Positions 1 to 12,732 are shown, numbered from the stretch's first letter. The stretch: 64,000 bases of DNA from Mangrovicella endophytica (GCF_002893625.1 NZ_PKMZ01000013.1:1-64000); one strand, 5' to 3'. Numbers and translations: made by a program. Notes: generated by a model not told the origin, from the sequence alone.

Positions 1-183
1 TTCGGATGGGCGCGAATGATCACCGGGATCACTCGAAGGGCTGGCGGGCGGTGTCTGCGCCAGAGCCCCTTCCGGAGGGGTTTCGGCCCGGACGCCCGTC
101 AGGCTCCGCCGGCCCGTCCCCCACTAGGAGGGGACTACGGATCGGTCCGTTTAACCGGGGCAACCCGGGAAGCGCCGGCAGCC
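1..183. repeat. Composite repeat, module A, copy 1
   Basis: This segment matches the reverse complement of 21177-21358 over almost its full length, with scattered substitutions and a few small indels (roughly 90 % by eye). It may continue to the left of the window. It holds short inner palindromes but no gene that I recognise. The copy at 21.2 kb is in opposite orientation, about 21 kb away. Confidence 0.85.
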
Positions 184-192
184 GCCCAAGGG

Positions 193-458
193 GTCCCCGC
201 CAGCGAGCAGCGTCAGCTGCGAAGCTTAAAGGCGGGGCAAAAGCTCCGTCCCCGCCAGCGAGCAGCGCGAGCTGCGACGCTTAAGGGCGGGGCAAAAACT
301 CCGTCCCCGCCAGCGAGCAGCGCGAGTTGCGACGCTTGAGGGCGGGGCAGAGGCTCCGTCCCCGCCAGCGAGCAGCGTCAGCTGCGACGCTTAAGGGCGG
401 GGCAGAGACCCCGTCCCCGCCAGCGACGAGCCGAAAGGCGAGGAGCTTAAGGGCGGGG
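193..458. repeat. 55-bp tandem repeat array, five units
   Basis: Units begin at 193, 248, 303, 358 and 413, an exact 55-bp period. The first four are near-identical and the fifth is diverged after its first dozen bases and truncated. Each unit opens with CCCCGCC and carries GGCGGGG about 30 bases later, so each can fold into a hairpin. There are no unique spacers, so this is not a CRISPR array. It lies between modules A and B of the composite repeat, and the second copy of that repeat lacks it. Confidence 0.9.
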
Positions 459-493
459 ATCAGGGTGAAGACGGGTGCCAAATCCCGTGCGGA

Positions 494-545
494 GCGCCGG
501 AGGCGAGCCGACATATCCATAACTCAGAGGGTTTGCCTCCGGCGC
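494..545. repeat. Composite repeat, module B hairpin, copy 1
   Basis: The arms GCGCCGGAGGC (494-504) and GCCTCCGGCGC (535-545) are perfect 11-bp complements around a 30-base loop. The same arms, with related loop sequence (AGAGGGTTTGCCTCC) and flanks (CGTGCGGA), occur inverted at 21071-21121. The A-then-B order is the same in both copies. Confidence 0.85.
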
Positions 546-555
546 TTCGCCGCTC

Positions 556-911
556 ATCGCAAAATCCCGCCGCAGCCACCGGCCGCGGGAGCACTTCCGC
601 GCGTCGGTAATCGAGGACATCAGCGCTTCCCACGATCCCACGTCGTCCATGCCGAATTGCAGCGACGGGATCGATGTTGGACGTGCCTGCCGCAGGCCAG
701 CCAGTCCACGATCGAGATGCAGAAGGACGCCGTCACGCGGCGGCACCGCGTCAGCTCGCTCAGCATCATGGAGCGCGAGCGATCCGGTTATCAGAGGGCT
801 GAGTTCGAAGTGGACAAAAGATGGTAGACAGGGCGCCGCAGGTCGGCCGCCGCTGCGCCAAAGGGTCAGGCGGCACCATGAGGACCGGTGTCCTCAACCG
901 CGACTGCAGTC
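556..911. other. Gene-free stretch before the atp terminator
   Basis: I see no convincing gene here. Open frames exist on both strands, as expected at this GC content, but none has a ribosome binding site with a recognisable product. A decayed coding remnant on the minus strand cannot be excluded. Confidence 0.4.
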
Positions 912-933
912 AAAAAGCCGGCCTGCGGCTGGC
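912..933 (-). terminator. Rho-independent terminator of the atp operon
   Basis: Read on the minus strand, GCC-a-GCC pairs with GGC-c-GGC around a three-base loop (917-933) and is followed directly by five T (912-916). It lies 28 bp after the atpC stop codon and is the clearest T-tailed terminator in the window. Confidence 0.8.
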
Positions 934-960
934 CTGCGGCGGCGGCGGGAAGTCCGGCGA

Positions 961-1365
961 TCAGGCGCCGAGCGCGCTCCGCACGTCGCGCAGCTGCGAC
1001 AGGGTCAGCTCGGCGCGCGATCTTGCCTCGGCCGTCTTGGCGTCGGCAAGGTCTTCCTCGGCATTGCGGATCTGGCTGTCGATCTCGGCCATGTCGAGAT
1101 CCTCGACGCGCGTGGCGCGTTCGGCGAGCAGCGTCAGGCCGTTCTCGTTGATGTCGGCAAAGCCCCCCTGGACGAAGATGCGGCGCTCGCTGCCATTCGC
1201 CATGGTGGCGACGACGACGCCGGGCTTCACCGTCGTCATCAGCGGCGCGTGGCGCGCCATGACCGTGAAGTAGCCCTCGGTGCCCGGCACGAGGACAGCC
1301 GTCGCCGGCTCGGAGAGAAGCAGGCGCTCCGGGGAGACGAGGTCGAAGGAGAAGCTGTCAGCCAT
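961..1365 (-). CDS. atpC: ATP synthase F1 subunit epsilon
   Basis: This 134-residue protein is the epsilon subunit of the F1 sector. It sits with gamma in the central stalk and damps ATP hydrolysis. The N-terminal beta-sandwich (about residues 1-85, with PGTEGYFTVMARHAPLMT) and the C-terminal helical hairpin, which is rich in charged and alanine residues, are both present, and the length is normal for the family. The start codon lies inside the end of the upstream small gene (ATGGCTGA overlap), which points to translational coupling. It is the last gene of the atpHAGDC operon and is followed by a T-tailed hairpin. Confidence 0.97.
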   Translation of the reverse strand: MADSFSFDLVSPERLLLSEPATAVLVPGTEGYFTVMARHAPLMTTVKPGVVVATMANGSERRIFVQGGFADINENGLTLLAERATRVEDLDMAEIDSQIRNAEEDLADAKTAEARSRAELTLSQLRDVRSALGA

Positions 1366-1561
1366 GTGCCGTCCGCCTGCTGATCGCGGCCTCGAAGTGC
1401 TCGACGGCCGTTTCGAACTTGTCGCGGCAACCGGGATTGCAGAACCCGACCACCACATCCTTGTACCTCGTCAGGGAGTCCGGGCTCACCGGCTTCCCCG
1501 ACCAGGGACATGCGTCGTTGACGGCCGCTTCGATCGCCAGATCCTCGCGGCCATCCCTCAT
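1358..1561 (-). CDS. Small cysteine-motif protein (YHS/TRASH-like) between atpD and atpC
   Basis: The 67-residue product has the pattern CPWSGKPVS (from residue 19) and FCNPGCRDKF (from about residue 40), which resembles YHS/TRASH-type metal-binding modules with paired cysteines. Relatives in related bacteria are, as I recall, often loosely labelled glutathione S-transferase, a name the sequence does not support. Its ATG lies two bases after the atpD stop and its TGA overlaps the atpC start, so it is embedded in the F1 operon and translated with it. No signal peptide or membrane segment is visible. A role in metal sensing or in ATP synthase assembly would be inference only. Confidence 0.75.
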   Translation of the reverse strand: MRDGREDLAIEAAVNDACPWSGKPVSPDSLTRYKDVVVGFCNPGCRDKFETAVEHFEAAISRRTAHG

Positions 1562-1563
1562 GA

Positions 1564-3066
<1,503 letters not shown>

Positions 3067-3139
3067 TCAGGCTCCGTATGTCCACGGGGTCCGCTGCGCC
3101 AAAACGCTGCGGCGGGCCGACGGCCCGTCAGGCTGATGC

Positions 3140-4024
3140 CTAAAGCGCCTCGGCGCCCGAAATGATCTCGACCAGCTCGGTGGTGATCTGCGCCTGGCGC
3201 TGCCGGTTGTAGGAGATCGACAGACGGTCGATCATGTCGCCGGCATTGCGGGTGGCATTGTCCATGGCGCTCATGCGGGCGCCCTGTTCGGACGCACCGT
3301 TCTCCAGGAGCGCCCGGAAGACCTGGATCTTGATGTTGCGCGGGATCAGGTCGGCGAGGATCTCGCCGGGCTCCGGCTCGTACTCGTAGACCGCGCCGCC
3401 CGCCGTCGTACCCGTCGCCGCGCCGGCGCTGGTCTCCACCGCCGCAGGGATGATCTGCTTGGCGGTCGGCACCTGGGTGATGACGTTCTCGAACTTGGAG
3501 AAGAAGATCGTCGCCACGTCGAACTCGCCGGCCTCGAACATGCGGATGATCCGCTCGCCGATCGCGTCAGCATTGGCGAAGCCCACCTGCTTGACCTCGC
3601 GCAGGTCGCTGCGCTCGGCGACCTTCGGCCCGAGATCGCGGCGCATCAGGTCCCAGCCCTTCTTGCCGACGACCATGAACTTGACGCGCTTGCCGGCCGC
3701 CTCGAGCTGCCGGGCGTGCTGGCGCGCCAGCTTGACGATCGACGAGTTGAAGCCGCCGCACAGGCCGCGTTCGGCCGTGAAGACGACGAGCAGATGCACG
3801 TCGTCCTTGCCCGTGCCGCTCATCAGCGCCGGAGCATCACCTTCCATCGCACCTGCGATGTTGCCGAGAACCGCCGCCATGCGCTCGGCATAGGGCCGGG
3901 CCGCCTGCGCGGCCTCCTCGGCGCGGCGCAGCTTCGCCGCGGCGACCATCTGCATGGCCTTGGTGATCTTCTGCGTTGATTTGACCGACGCGATGCGGTT
4001 CCGCAGATCCTTGAGGGATGCCAT
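3140..4024 (-). CDS. atpG: ATP synthase F1 subunit gamma
   Basis: This 294-residue protein is the rotating central-stalk subunit. The N-terminal helix ([20 protein letters not shown]) and the C-terminal helix that begins at [15 protein letters not shown] are the conserved coiled-coil pair inside the hexamer. The segment [13 protein letters not shown] is also typical. A loop near residues 195-215 is rich in Ala, Gly and Thr and is a common site of length variation in alphaproteobacteria. The gene lies 35 bp after atpA. Confidence 0.98.
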   Translation of the reverse strand: MASLKDLRNRIASVKSTQKITKAMQMVAAAKLRRAEEAAQAARPYAERMAAVLGNIAGAMEGDAPALMSGTGKDDVHLLVVFTAERGLCGGFNSSIVKLARQHARQLEAAGKRVKFMVVGKKGWDLMRRDLGPKVAERSDLREVKQVGFANADAIGERIIRMFEAGEFDVATIFFSKFENVITQVPTAKQIIPAAVETSAGAATGTTAGGAVYEYEPEPGEILADLIPRNIKIQVFRALLENGASEQGARMSAMDNATRNAGDMIDRLSISYNRQRQAQITTELVEIISGAEAL

Positions 4025-4059
4025 GGCTTAAGCGCTGTCTCCGGCCGCTTCGATCTCGA

Positions 4060-6152
<2,093 letters not shown>

Positions 6153-6380
6153 GGAGTGCCGTTTCTCTTCTCGTTCCTGTCTCCAAGGCCGTCGCGGTTC
6201 CAATGAAGGAGCCCGTGTCAAAACCTTGGATGCGTTGAATTTTCGCGGGGAAACAGCGGCTGCCCGGCACCGCCCTGTCCCTCGAGTTCGGCCCCGTCTA
6301 GCATAGCGTTTTCGCCGCGACAACACGCCGTTTGCGCGCTTTTGGAGCCTTTATCCCTGCCATGCGCGTGCGGCATGGGA

Positions 6381-6776
6381 TCAGTAGCTGACGAAGCCAA
6401 GCGCAACGGCGAGCGGCATGGCCGCAAGAACCAGCGAGATGATCATCATGAGGAGGGTGCGTGGGATCAGCATCCGGTCGAAGATGAGCGACAGGAGGCG
6501 GCCCCCGGCCGCGAACAGCCAGGCCGCCCCGAGGATCAGCTCGGCCACCGGCTGGTCGAAGAAGAAGACACCGCAGAGACCGACGCCAAGTGGAAAGCCG
6601 CCGAGCATGGCGCGGACTTCCGTTGAAATGGCGAGCCGTCCGGCCGGCGGGTTAAGGCCGAGCAGGCGCAGTACCGTGCGTGGCATCAGCAAGGCAAACA
6701 GCCCGAGCAAGACGGTAATACAGGCCGACAGGAAGGGCAGGAGGTCGACCGTCGTCTGCGGCAGGGCGAATTCCAT
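6381..6776 (-). CDS. Small four-helix membrane protein
   Basis: This 131-residue protein has four predicted membrane helices, around residues 10-32, 52-76, 80-98 and 103-128. The overall look (MPRTVLRLLGLNP after helix 1, then EVRAMLGGFPLGVGL) resembles the DUF4345-type family, but I cannot confirm that. The start has GAGGA seven bases upstream. It stands alone between atpH and priA, both on the same strand, with spacing that suggests its own promoter. Function is unknown. Confidence 0.7.
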   Translation of the reverse strand: MEFALPQTTVDLLPFLSACITVLLGLFALLMPRTVLRLLGLNPPAGRLAISTEVRAMLGGFPLGVGLCGVFFFDQPVAELILGAAWLFAAGGRLLSLIFDRMLIPRTLLMMIISLVLAAMPLAVALGFVSY

Positions 6777-6904
6777 GGCATTTCCTCGGGTCAGACGGGC
6801 TGGAGCGGCCTTATAGAAGCCGGAGGACGGCTACGGAAGCGTCGCCGTGTCACGCTGCTGGGCGGCAAGCTCGGGAGCGGCAGGGCGTCGGTCCCTCGGC
6901 GCGG

Positions 6905-9097
6905 TCACAGGAAGCTCTGCGGATCGACATCGATCTGTACTTGCACTGAGCCGCGCGGCGGCGGCGCCTCCGCGACCATGCGGCGCAGGAAGGCCTGCAT
7001 TGGCGCACGCCGGCTGCCCTGGCAGAGCAGGCGGAACCGGTGGCGTCCGCGCAGGACAGCGAGCGGCGCCTCGGCCGGGCCGAGCACCTCGATCCCATCA
7101 TCCTCGCGGGCGGCACGGCGCAGCTCGCGGGCGTGGTCCTCGGCTTCTTTCCGCGAATTGGCGGAGACGATGACGCTGGCGAGGCGGCCGAAAGGCGGCA
7201 GGCCGGCGCGTTCGCGCTCGATCGTCTCGCGCTCGTAGAAGCGGTCGGCGTCGCCCGAGACGATCGCCTGCATGACAGGATGCTCCGGCTGATAGGTCTG
7301 GATCAGGCCGCGGCTGCGGCGCCCCGACCGCCCGGCGCGGCCGGTGACCTGATGGAGGAGCTGGAAGGTGCGCTCGGCGGCGCGCGGATCGCCGTTGGAC
7401 AGGCCGAGATCGGCATCCACGGCGCCCACCAGCGTCATCAGCGGGAAGTGGTGCCCCTTGGCGACAAGCTGCGTTCCGATCACGATATCCGCCTCGCCCT
7501 CCGCGATGGCGTCCAGTTCGCGCCGCAGCCGCCGCGCACCGCCCGGCAAGTCGGAGGAGAGGAGGATCGTCCGCGCTTGCGGGAAGGTCTGCAGCATCTC
7601 TTCCGCCACGCGCTCAACGCCGGGGCCGCAGGCGACGAGATGGTCAAGCGTGCCGCATTCCACGCATGCCTCCGGGCGCGCCACGGCGAAGCCGCAATGG
7701 TGGCACTGCAGCGTGCCGCGCAGGCGATGGTCGACCAGCCATGTCGAGCAGGAGGGGCACTGAAAACGATGACCGCAGGCGCGGCAGAGCGTCAGCGGCG
7801 CATAGCCGCGCCTGTTGAGGAAGAGCAGCGCCTGTTCGCCGCGCGCGACCGTCTCGTGTATGGCGGTGAGAAGAACGGGCGAGACGAAGCGGCCGCGGCT
7901 CGGCGGCGCGCGCCGCAGGTCCACAAGCGACAGATCCGGCAGCGCGGCTTCCGCGAAACGGCCGCTGAGTCCGACATGGCTGTAGCGCCCGCTTGCGGCA
8001 TTCACCCGACTTTCCAGCGAGGGCGTCGCGGAGGCGAGGATCACCGGGAAGCCGCCGATCGAGCCGCGCACCACTGCCATGTCGCGGGCATGGTAGACGG
8101 TGCGGTCCTCCTGTTTGTAGGCAGGATCGTGCTCCTCGTCGACGACGACGAGGCCGAGCTCCTTGAATGGAAGAAACAGCGCCGAGCGGGCGCCGGCAAC
8201 GACCCGGACCCGGCCTTCCGCAACCTGGCGCCAGATCGTCTCCCGCATCTTCGGTGGCACGTCGGAATGCCATTCGGCCGGCGGTGCGCCGAAGCGGGCA
8301 TGGAAGCGGTCGATGAAGCCCTGCGTCAGCGCGATCTCCGGCAGGAGGATCAGCACTTGCCGGCCGGCCTCCAGGGCTCTCGCGACTGCCTCGAAGTAGA
8401 CCTCCGTCTTGCCGGAGCCGGTGACGCCTTCGAGGAGGACCGCAGAGAAGCCGCCGGCATCCACTGCCGCGGTGAGGCCGGCGGCTGCCTCAGCCTGGGC
8501 GGGGCTCAGATCGGCGCGACCGTAGGTCGTGTCGGGCTCCGCGACAGCCGGCGGTGGCGGCAGCCGCACGGCTTCGAAGGCGCCGTGGCGGATCAACCCG
8601 TCGACCACGGTGATCGAGACGCCGGCGGCGTGGGCAAGGCCCGAGCGCGACCAGGCCGGCGCATCCTCGGCGGCGGCGAGCACGCGCTCGCGCGCCGCCG
8701 TCATCCGGTCCGGCCGGTCACCTGTCAGGCGGAACCCGTCGATCCAGGGCTCGGGGTCGAAGGCCGCCGGCGCGCGCAGCGCCATGCGCGCGACGAGCCC
8801 GGGCGGCGAGACGGTGTAGTCGGCGACCCAGTCGATGAAGCGGCGCATCGAGACATCGAGCGGCGGGCAGTCGAAGACCTGCGTGATGGCGCGCAGCTTC
8901 TTCGGATCGACCGCTTCGCCGGGGCCGTCCCAGACGACGCCGGCGACTTGCCGGGGTCCGAGCGGCACCTGCACGATCGAGCCTGGCTCGACAGCCATCC
9001 CGTCCGGCACTGCATAGGAATAGGGGCGCTCGGCCGGCAACGGCACGAGAACCGGGACGGTGCGGATCGCGAAAAGCTGGCCCGTGACTGCGTCCAT
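6905..9097 (-). CDS. priA: Primosomal protein N' (PriA), replication restart helicase
   Basis: PriA recognises stalled or D-loop forks and reloads the replisome. The 730-residue protein has the N-terminal 3'-DNA-binding domain (from about VPLPAERPYSYAVP), Walker A GVTGSGKTEVY, the DEEH box VVVDEEHDPAYKQED, and a zinc domain with four Cys pairs (CRAC, CPSC, CHHC, CVEC) inserted in the helicase core. The C-terminal motif QVTGRAGRSGRRSRG is intact. Length is typical. Proximity of priA to the atp operon and fsa is common in Hyphomicrobiales. Confidence 0.97.
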   Translation of the reverse strand: MDAVTGQLFAIRTVPVLVPLPAERPYSYAVPDGMAVEPGSIVQVPLGPRQVAGVVWDGPGEAVDPKKLRAITQVFDCPPLDVSMRRFIDWVADYTVSPPGLVARMALRAPAAFDPEPWIDGFRLTGDRPDRMTAARERVLAAAEDAPAWSRSGLAHAAGVSITVVDGLIRHGAFEAVRLPPPPAVAEPDTTYGRADLSPAQAEAAAGLTAAVDAGGFSAVLLEGVTGSGKTEVYFEAVARALEAGRQVLILLPEIALTQGFIDRFHARFGAPPAEWHSDVPPKMRETIWRQVAEGRVRVVAGARSALFLPFKELGLVVVDEEHDPAYKQEDRTVYHARDMAVVRGSIGGFPVILASATPSLESRVNAASGRYSHVGLSGRFAEAALPDLSLVDLRRAPPSRGRFVSPVLLTAIHETVARGEQALLFLNRRGYAPLTLCRACGHRFQCPSCSTWLVDHRLRGTLQCHHCGFAVARPEACVECGTLDHLVACGPGVERVAEEMLQTFPQARTILLSSDLPGGARRLRRELDAIAEGEADIVIGTQLVAKGHHFPLMTLVGAVDADLGLSNGDPRAAERTFQLLHQVTGRAGRSGRRSRGLIQTYQPEHPVMQAIVSGDADRFYERETIERERAGLPPFGRLASVIVSANSRKEAEDHARELRRAAREDDGIEVLGPAEAPLAVLRGRHRFRLLCQGSRRAPMQAFLRRMVAEAPPPRGSVQVQIDVDPQSFL

Positions 9098-9283
9098 GCC
9101 CTGCCTGAATCAATCCTTGCTCGTGCCACGGCCGTCCATATCGGCCGGTGCCGGCATGATCGCGCTCGTATGACGGCGCTCGCCTTCGCCGGCACCAGTC
9201 CCATTTTCACGGCCACCGCGGCCCCGGTGCTTGCACTACAGGCGAATCGCGCCGGCGCCGCACCAGCATAAAGGAGCCGCAGC

Positions 9284-9988
9284 ATGGCAGATACGAAGGT
9301 CGCGATCATCGTTGGCGGCGGCAGCGGCATGGGCGCAGATGCGGCCCGGAAGCTGGCCACCGATGGGTTTCAGGTGGCGATCCTGTCCTCTTCCGGCAAG
9401 GGCGAGGCGCTGGCGGGCGAACTCGGCGGCCTTGGCCTGACCGGTTCAAACCAGAATGTCGCCGACCTCGATCGGCTGGTGTCAGCGGTGATGGAGCGCT
9501 GGGGCCGCATCGACGCCGTCGTCAACAGCGCCGGCCACGGGCCGAAGGGACCGCTCCTCTCGATCAGCGATGACGATTGGCAGAGAGGCATGGAGTTCTA
9601 CCTCCTCAACGTCATCCGCATGGCACGGCTGGTGACGCCGGTGATGCAGGCGCAACGCTCGGGATCGATCGTCAACATCTCGACCTATGCGACCTTCGAG
9701 CCGGAGGCCGCCTTTCCGACTTCGGGCGTCTTCCGGGCGGGGCTCGCTGCCTTCACGAAACTCTTCGCCGACCAGTATGCGGCCGATGCCATCCGCATGA
9801 ACAACGTGCTGCCCGGCTATATCGACAGCCTGCCGGAAAATGCTGAGCGCCGCGACCGCATTCCGATGGGGCGCTACGGGCGCACGGACGAGGTCTCCGA
9901 ACTGATCGCCTTCCTGGCGTCTGACCGCTCGAGCTACATCACCGGCCAGAACATTCGCATCGACGGCGGCATCACGCGATCGGTGTAG
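9284..9988 (+). CDS. SDR-family oxidoreductase lacking the canonical Tyr-Lys pair
   Basis: The 234-residue protein has the Rossmann cofactor motif GGGSGMGA (residues 11-18) and the NSAGHGPKG strand of classical short-chain dehydrogenases, and it ends with the usual YITGQNIRIDGGITRSV. Where the catalytic YxxxK should be, it reads FPTSGVFRAGLAAFTK, so neither Tyr nor Lys is in place. This pattern recurs in a rhizobial SDR group as I recall, so it is probably a lineage feature and not a sequencing error. Start is supported by AAGGAG upstream. Substrate is unknown. Confidence 0.88.
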   Translation: MADTKVAIIVGGGSGMGADAARKLATDGFQVAILSSSGKGEALAGELGGLGLTGSNQNVADLDRLVSAVMERWGRIDAVVNSAGHGPKGPLLSISDDDWQRGMEFYLLNVIRMARLVTPVMQAQRSGSIVNISTYATFEPEAAFPTSGVFRAGLAAFTKLFADQYAADAIRMNNVLPGYIDSLPENAERRDRIPMGRYGRTDEVSELIAFLASDRSSYITGQNIRIDGGITRSV

Positions 9989-10098
9989 CGGTGCCACCGG
10001 AAGCTTTAACAGATGCGTGAAAGGCTCTAAGGGATGGCGCAACGGCGGCCGGCTGTCACGCGCGGCCGTCATTGGACCGGTATCAAGGATCACGCGCC

Positions 10099-10749
10099 AT
10101 GAAGTTCTTCGTCGACACCGCCGACATCGCCGACATCAAGGAGCTCAGCGAAGCCGGGCTGATCGACGGCGTGACCACTAACCCGTCGCTGATCATGAAG
10201 GCCAACCGGCCGATGACCGAGATCATCGCCGACATCTGCAAGGTGACGGACGGCCCGGTCTCCGCCGAGGTCGCGGCGACGGACGCCGCCGAGATGATCC
10301 GCGAGGGCAAGGTGCTCGCTGCCATTGCCGATAATGTCTGCATCAAGCTGCCGCTGACGCTGGACGGTCTCAAGGCCTGCAAGCATCTCACCGACGAAGG
10401 CCACCAGACCAATGTCACGCTCTGCTTCTCGGCGACGCAGGCGCTGCTCGCGGCCAAGGCCGGCGCAACCTATGTCTCGCCCTTCATTGGGCGCCTCGAC
10501 GACATCAACATCGACGGCATGCAGCTGATCGCCGACATCCGCCGCATCTTCGACAATTACGAGTTCGACACGCAGATCCTGGCCGCCTCGATCCGTACGC
10601 TGAACCATGTACGCGAGGCCGCACTGATCGGCGCTGACGTTGCGACCGTTCCGCCGGCGACGCTCCGCTCCCTGGTCAAGCATCCGCTGACCGATAAGGG
10701 CCTCGAGACCTTCCTGGCCGACTGGAAGAAGACCGGCCAGACGATCTGA
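10099..10749 (+). CDS. fsa: Fructose-6-phosphate aldolase / transaldolase-like protein
   Basis: This 216-residue class I aldolase belongs to the small transaldolase family (TalC/Fsa). It opens with [16 protein letters not shown], has the family motif [10 protein letters not shown] and the Schiff-base lysine in CIKLPLT (Lys83). Whether it acts as fructose-6-phosphate aldolase or as a true transaldolase cannot be decided from sequence. The start has AAGGA upstream. An in-frame ATG nine codons earlier lacks a good site and family support. Confidence 0.93.
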   Translation: MKFFVDTADIADIKELSEAGLIDGVTTNPSLIMKANRPMTEIIADICKVTDGPVSAEVAATDAAEMIREGKVLAAIADNVCIKLPLTLDGLKACKHLTDEGHQTNVTLCFSATQALLAAKAGATYVSPFIGRLDDINIDGMQLIADIRRIFDNYEFDTQILAASIRTLNHVREAALIGADVATVPPATLRSLVKHPLTDKGLETFLADWKKTGQTI

Positions 10750-10916
10750 CGGCAGGCCATCCGGCGACGGAGCGAGGAGCGCGTCACGGCTTGAACCGTG
10801 ATGCGGTCGGCTCCGGCACATCATGCCATTGGGCGATGCGTGTGCGGCGGCGTGCCGTCCTGCGTCCGACGATGGTTGCTGGGGCTCAGTTGCGGTCACT
10901 TCAGGCGGCAGGTGGG

Positions 10917-12044
10917 TCAGGCGCGGTAGCGGGCGAGAAACCGCCCGTCCAGCCAGCTCTTCAGCCGGAGCGCCGAGCGGCCGTGCCACCACAGGCGTCC
11001 GCGCGCGGCATAGCCGCGGCCATCGGCGAGATCGAGGATGGCGAGCGCGTGGCGCTGCGGCCGATAGGCTCGGAGCGGTCCACCATCCAGCGCCGCCAGT
11101 AGATTATCACTGAGCACCGGCGCCTCCCTGACGCCATAGACTCCGAGCTTGGGCAGGCGGTGCCCGGCGAGCGCAGCGCAGTCCCCGGCGGAGAAGACAC
11201 GTTCGTCCGCCACGGAGCGCAGGGTCGCGTCCACCAGCAGCCCGCTATCCTGCGTCGGCAAACCGAGCCCCGACACCAGCGGCTCGGCTTCGAGACCGGT
11301 TGCGACGATGACTCTGTCGGCGGCGATGCAACTGCCATCTGCCAGCACTGCGCCGCTTGCCTTGATCGTCTTGACGGGAAGGCCGAGTCGGATGTCGGCG
11401 CCGCGGCCGGCGAGGCTTCGCTCCACCATCGTCGCGAGCCCAGCCGGCACGCCTGGCAAGAGGCGGGGTGCCGCGCCAATTAGCGTCACCGCGCAACTGG
11501 TCGCCTGGAGGAGATGCAGGAGATTGCCGGTGATCTCCGCCGCCGAGGCGCCGTCGCCGATCACGACGATGCGGCCGGGCCGCTCGGCAAGTAGCCGCTC
11601 GCGCAGCCTGACCAGCGTCCCGACCGGTTTCACGCCGGCGATCGCGACGTCATCCAGCGGCCACGGGCTGTGCGTGCGGCTGCCGATCGCGAAAGAGACG
11701 AAGTCGTAAGGGAGGGCGCTGCCGTCGGAGAGATGCACGCGCCGTTTTGCCCGATCGAGGTCGGTTACCTTGGCAGCGACATGCGCGGCGCCACGGCGCT
11801 GCGCCAGTGCAGCAAGGCCGATTGAGGCTTCGTCGGGGGAGAACCGCCCGCCGAGAAGTCCGGCGGCACGGCCCGAATACCAGAACCGCCCGGGATCGAT
11901 GAGGATCAGCCGGGCGCCTCTTTGCCTAAACGCCGGCGCCCGTTCGAGTACGCCGAGATGGGCGTGGCCGCCGCCGACCAGCACCACGGCCCGGTATGAT
12001 ACAGCTGCTTCCGCAGAGTAAAGGCCAGACGCGGTTGGGCTCAT
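10917..12044 (-). CDS. FAD-dependent pyridine nucleotide oxidoreductase (NDH-2/SelD-associated type)
   Basis: The 375-residue protein has an N-terminal FAD site (VVLVGGGHAHLGVL), a second Rossmann site (RIVVIGDGASAAEI) and the FAD-contacting FSAGDCAAL near the C-terminus. This is the arrangement of type II NADH dehydrogenase-like enzymes. VGGGHAHL is typical of the flavoprotein module found fused to selenide water dikinase in some species, but no selD is present here. There is no clear membrane segment. The ATG at 12044 was chosen because the upstream extension is low-complexity and unlike the family. Confidence 0.85.
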   Translation of the reverse strand: MSPTASGLYSAEAAVSYRAVVLVGGGHAHLGVLERAPAFRQRGARLILIDPGRFWYSGRAAGLLGGRFSPDEASIGLAALAQRRGAAHVAAKVTDLDRAKRRVHLSDGSALPYDFVSFAIGSRTHSPWPLDDVAIAGVKPVGTLVRLRERLLAERPGRIVVIGDGASAAEITGNLLHLLQATSCAVTLIGAAPRLLPGVPAGLATMVERSLAGRGADIRLGLPVKTIKASGAVLADGSCIAADRVIVATGLEAEPLVSGLGLPTQDSGLLVDATLRSVADERVFSAGDCAALAGHRLPKLGVYGVREAPVLSDNLLAALDGGPLRAYRPQRHALAILDLADGRGYAARGRLWWHGRSALRLKSWLDGRFLARYRA

Positions 12045-12073
12045 CGGCGGGACCGCTCCCGGCTTCGGCAGGA

Positions 12074-12574
12074 TCAGCCTTGGAAGTGGCTCTCCAGGAA
12101 GTAGAGCGAGATGTCGAGGTCGCGGCCGACCTGGGTCAGGAGATCGGCGGTCAGCGCATCGCCCGCCTCTTCGGCCTCGTCGATGCCCGCCTTCACGGCC
12201 TCGCTCCATTTGGCATAGGAGTCGGCGAGGCGGCGTAGATGGTCCTCGGACTTCACGAGATCGAGCGGGTAGGGTTCAAGCACGGAGTTCTCGACGGCAG
12301 CATGAACGGTGCCGTGAGCCTGTCCACCCATAGCCGTCAGGCGCTCGGCGATATCGTCGACATAGGCTTCTGTCTTCTCGTGCAACTCGTCGAACAGCTT
12401 GTGAACGGCGATGAAGTTCATGCCCTTCACGTTCCAGTGCGCCTGCTTGGTCTGGTAGGTGATGTCGACGGCCGTTCCGAGATGCTTCTGCAGAAGCTCC
12501 ACCATCGCCGTGCGCAGGTTCTCGGTCTGCGGGTTCTTGGTGCTGTGCAGCAGGACTTTGCCGGACTTGGCCAT
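12074..12574 (-). CDS. dps: Dps-family DNA-binding ferritin-like protein
   Basis: The 166-residue protein belongs to the Dps family, which forms dodecamers, oxidises and stores iron and shields DNA under stress. The inter-subunit ferroxidase residues lie in QAHWNVKGMNFIAVHKLFDE and the later DDIAERLTAMGG segment. The short basic N-terminus (MAKSGKVLLHSTKN) may bind DNA. GAGGAG stands upstream of the start. The next gene downstream on the strand is the flavoprotein at 10917, 29 bp away, so the two may be cotranscribed. Confidence 0.93.
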   Translation of the reverse strand: MAKSGKVLLHSTKNPQTENLRTAMVELLQKHLGTAVDITYQTKQAHWNVKGMNFIAVHKLFDELHEKTEAYVDDIAERLTAMGGQAHGTVHAAVENSVLEPYPLDLVKSEDHLRRLADSYAKWSEAVKAGIDEAEEAGDALTADLLTQVGRDLDISLYFLESHFQG

Positions 12575-12732
12575 GATCGTCTCCTCGGGTCGTGCAAGTG
12601 GGCGCCCGCAGCCGTGCGGCAGGCGATCATCGGAGAAATCCACCAGACGTAGCTCGGTTCCTCACGAGGCGAGAAATAGTTTCAATTTACTACGGCTTTA
12701 TGATCCTGCTGGATCGGCCGGCTGAGTACGGG

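Noticed and set aside
193-458. CRISPR-like array
   Set aside because: Whole 55-bp units are repeated, with no unique spacers, and no cas genes are near.
447-746. Minus-strand frame in the left gene-free part
   Set aside because: It runs through the repeat hairpin and has no known family or ribosome binding site; at most a remnant.
7040-9271. Very long plus-strand open frame opposite priA
   Set aside because: It is a high-GC antisense shadow; priA on the other strand explains the sequence and carries clear motifs.
12600-12680. EcfG-type promoter before dps
   Set aside because: On the minus strand a GGAAC box is present, but at the expected distance the sequence reads GATT or ATTT, not CGTT.
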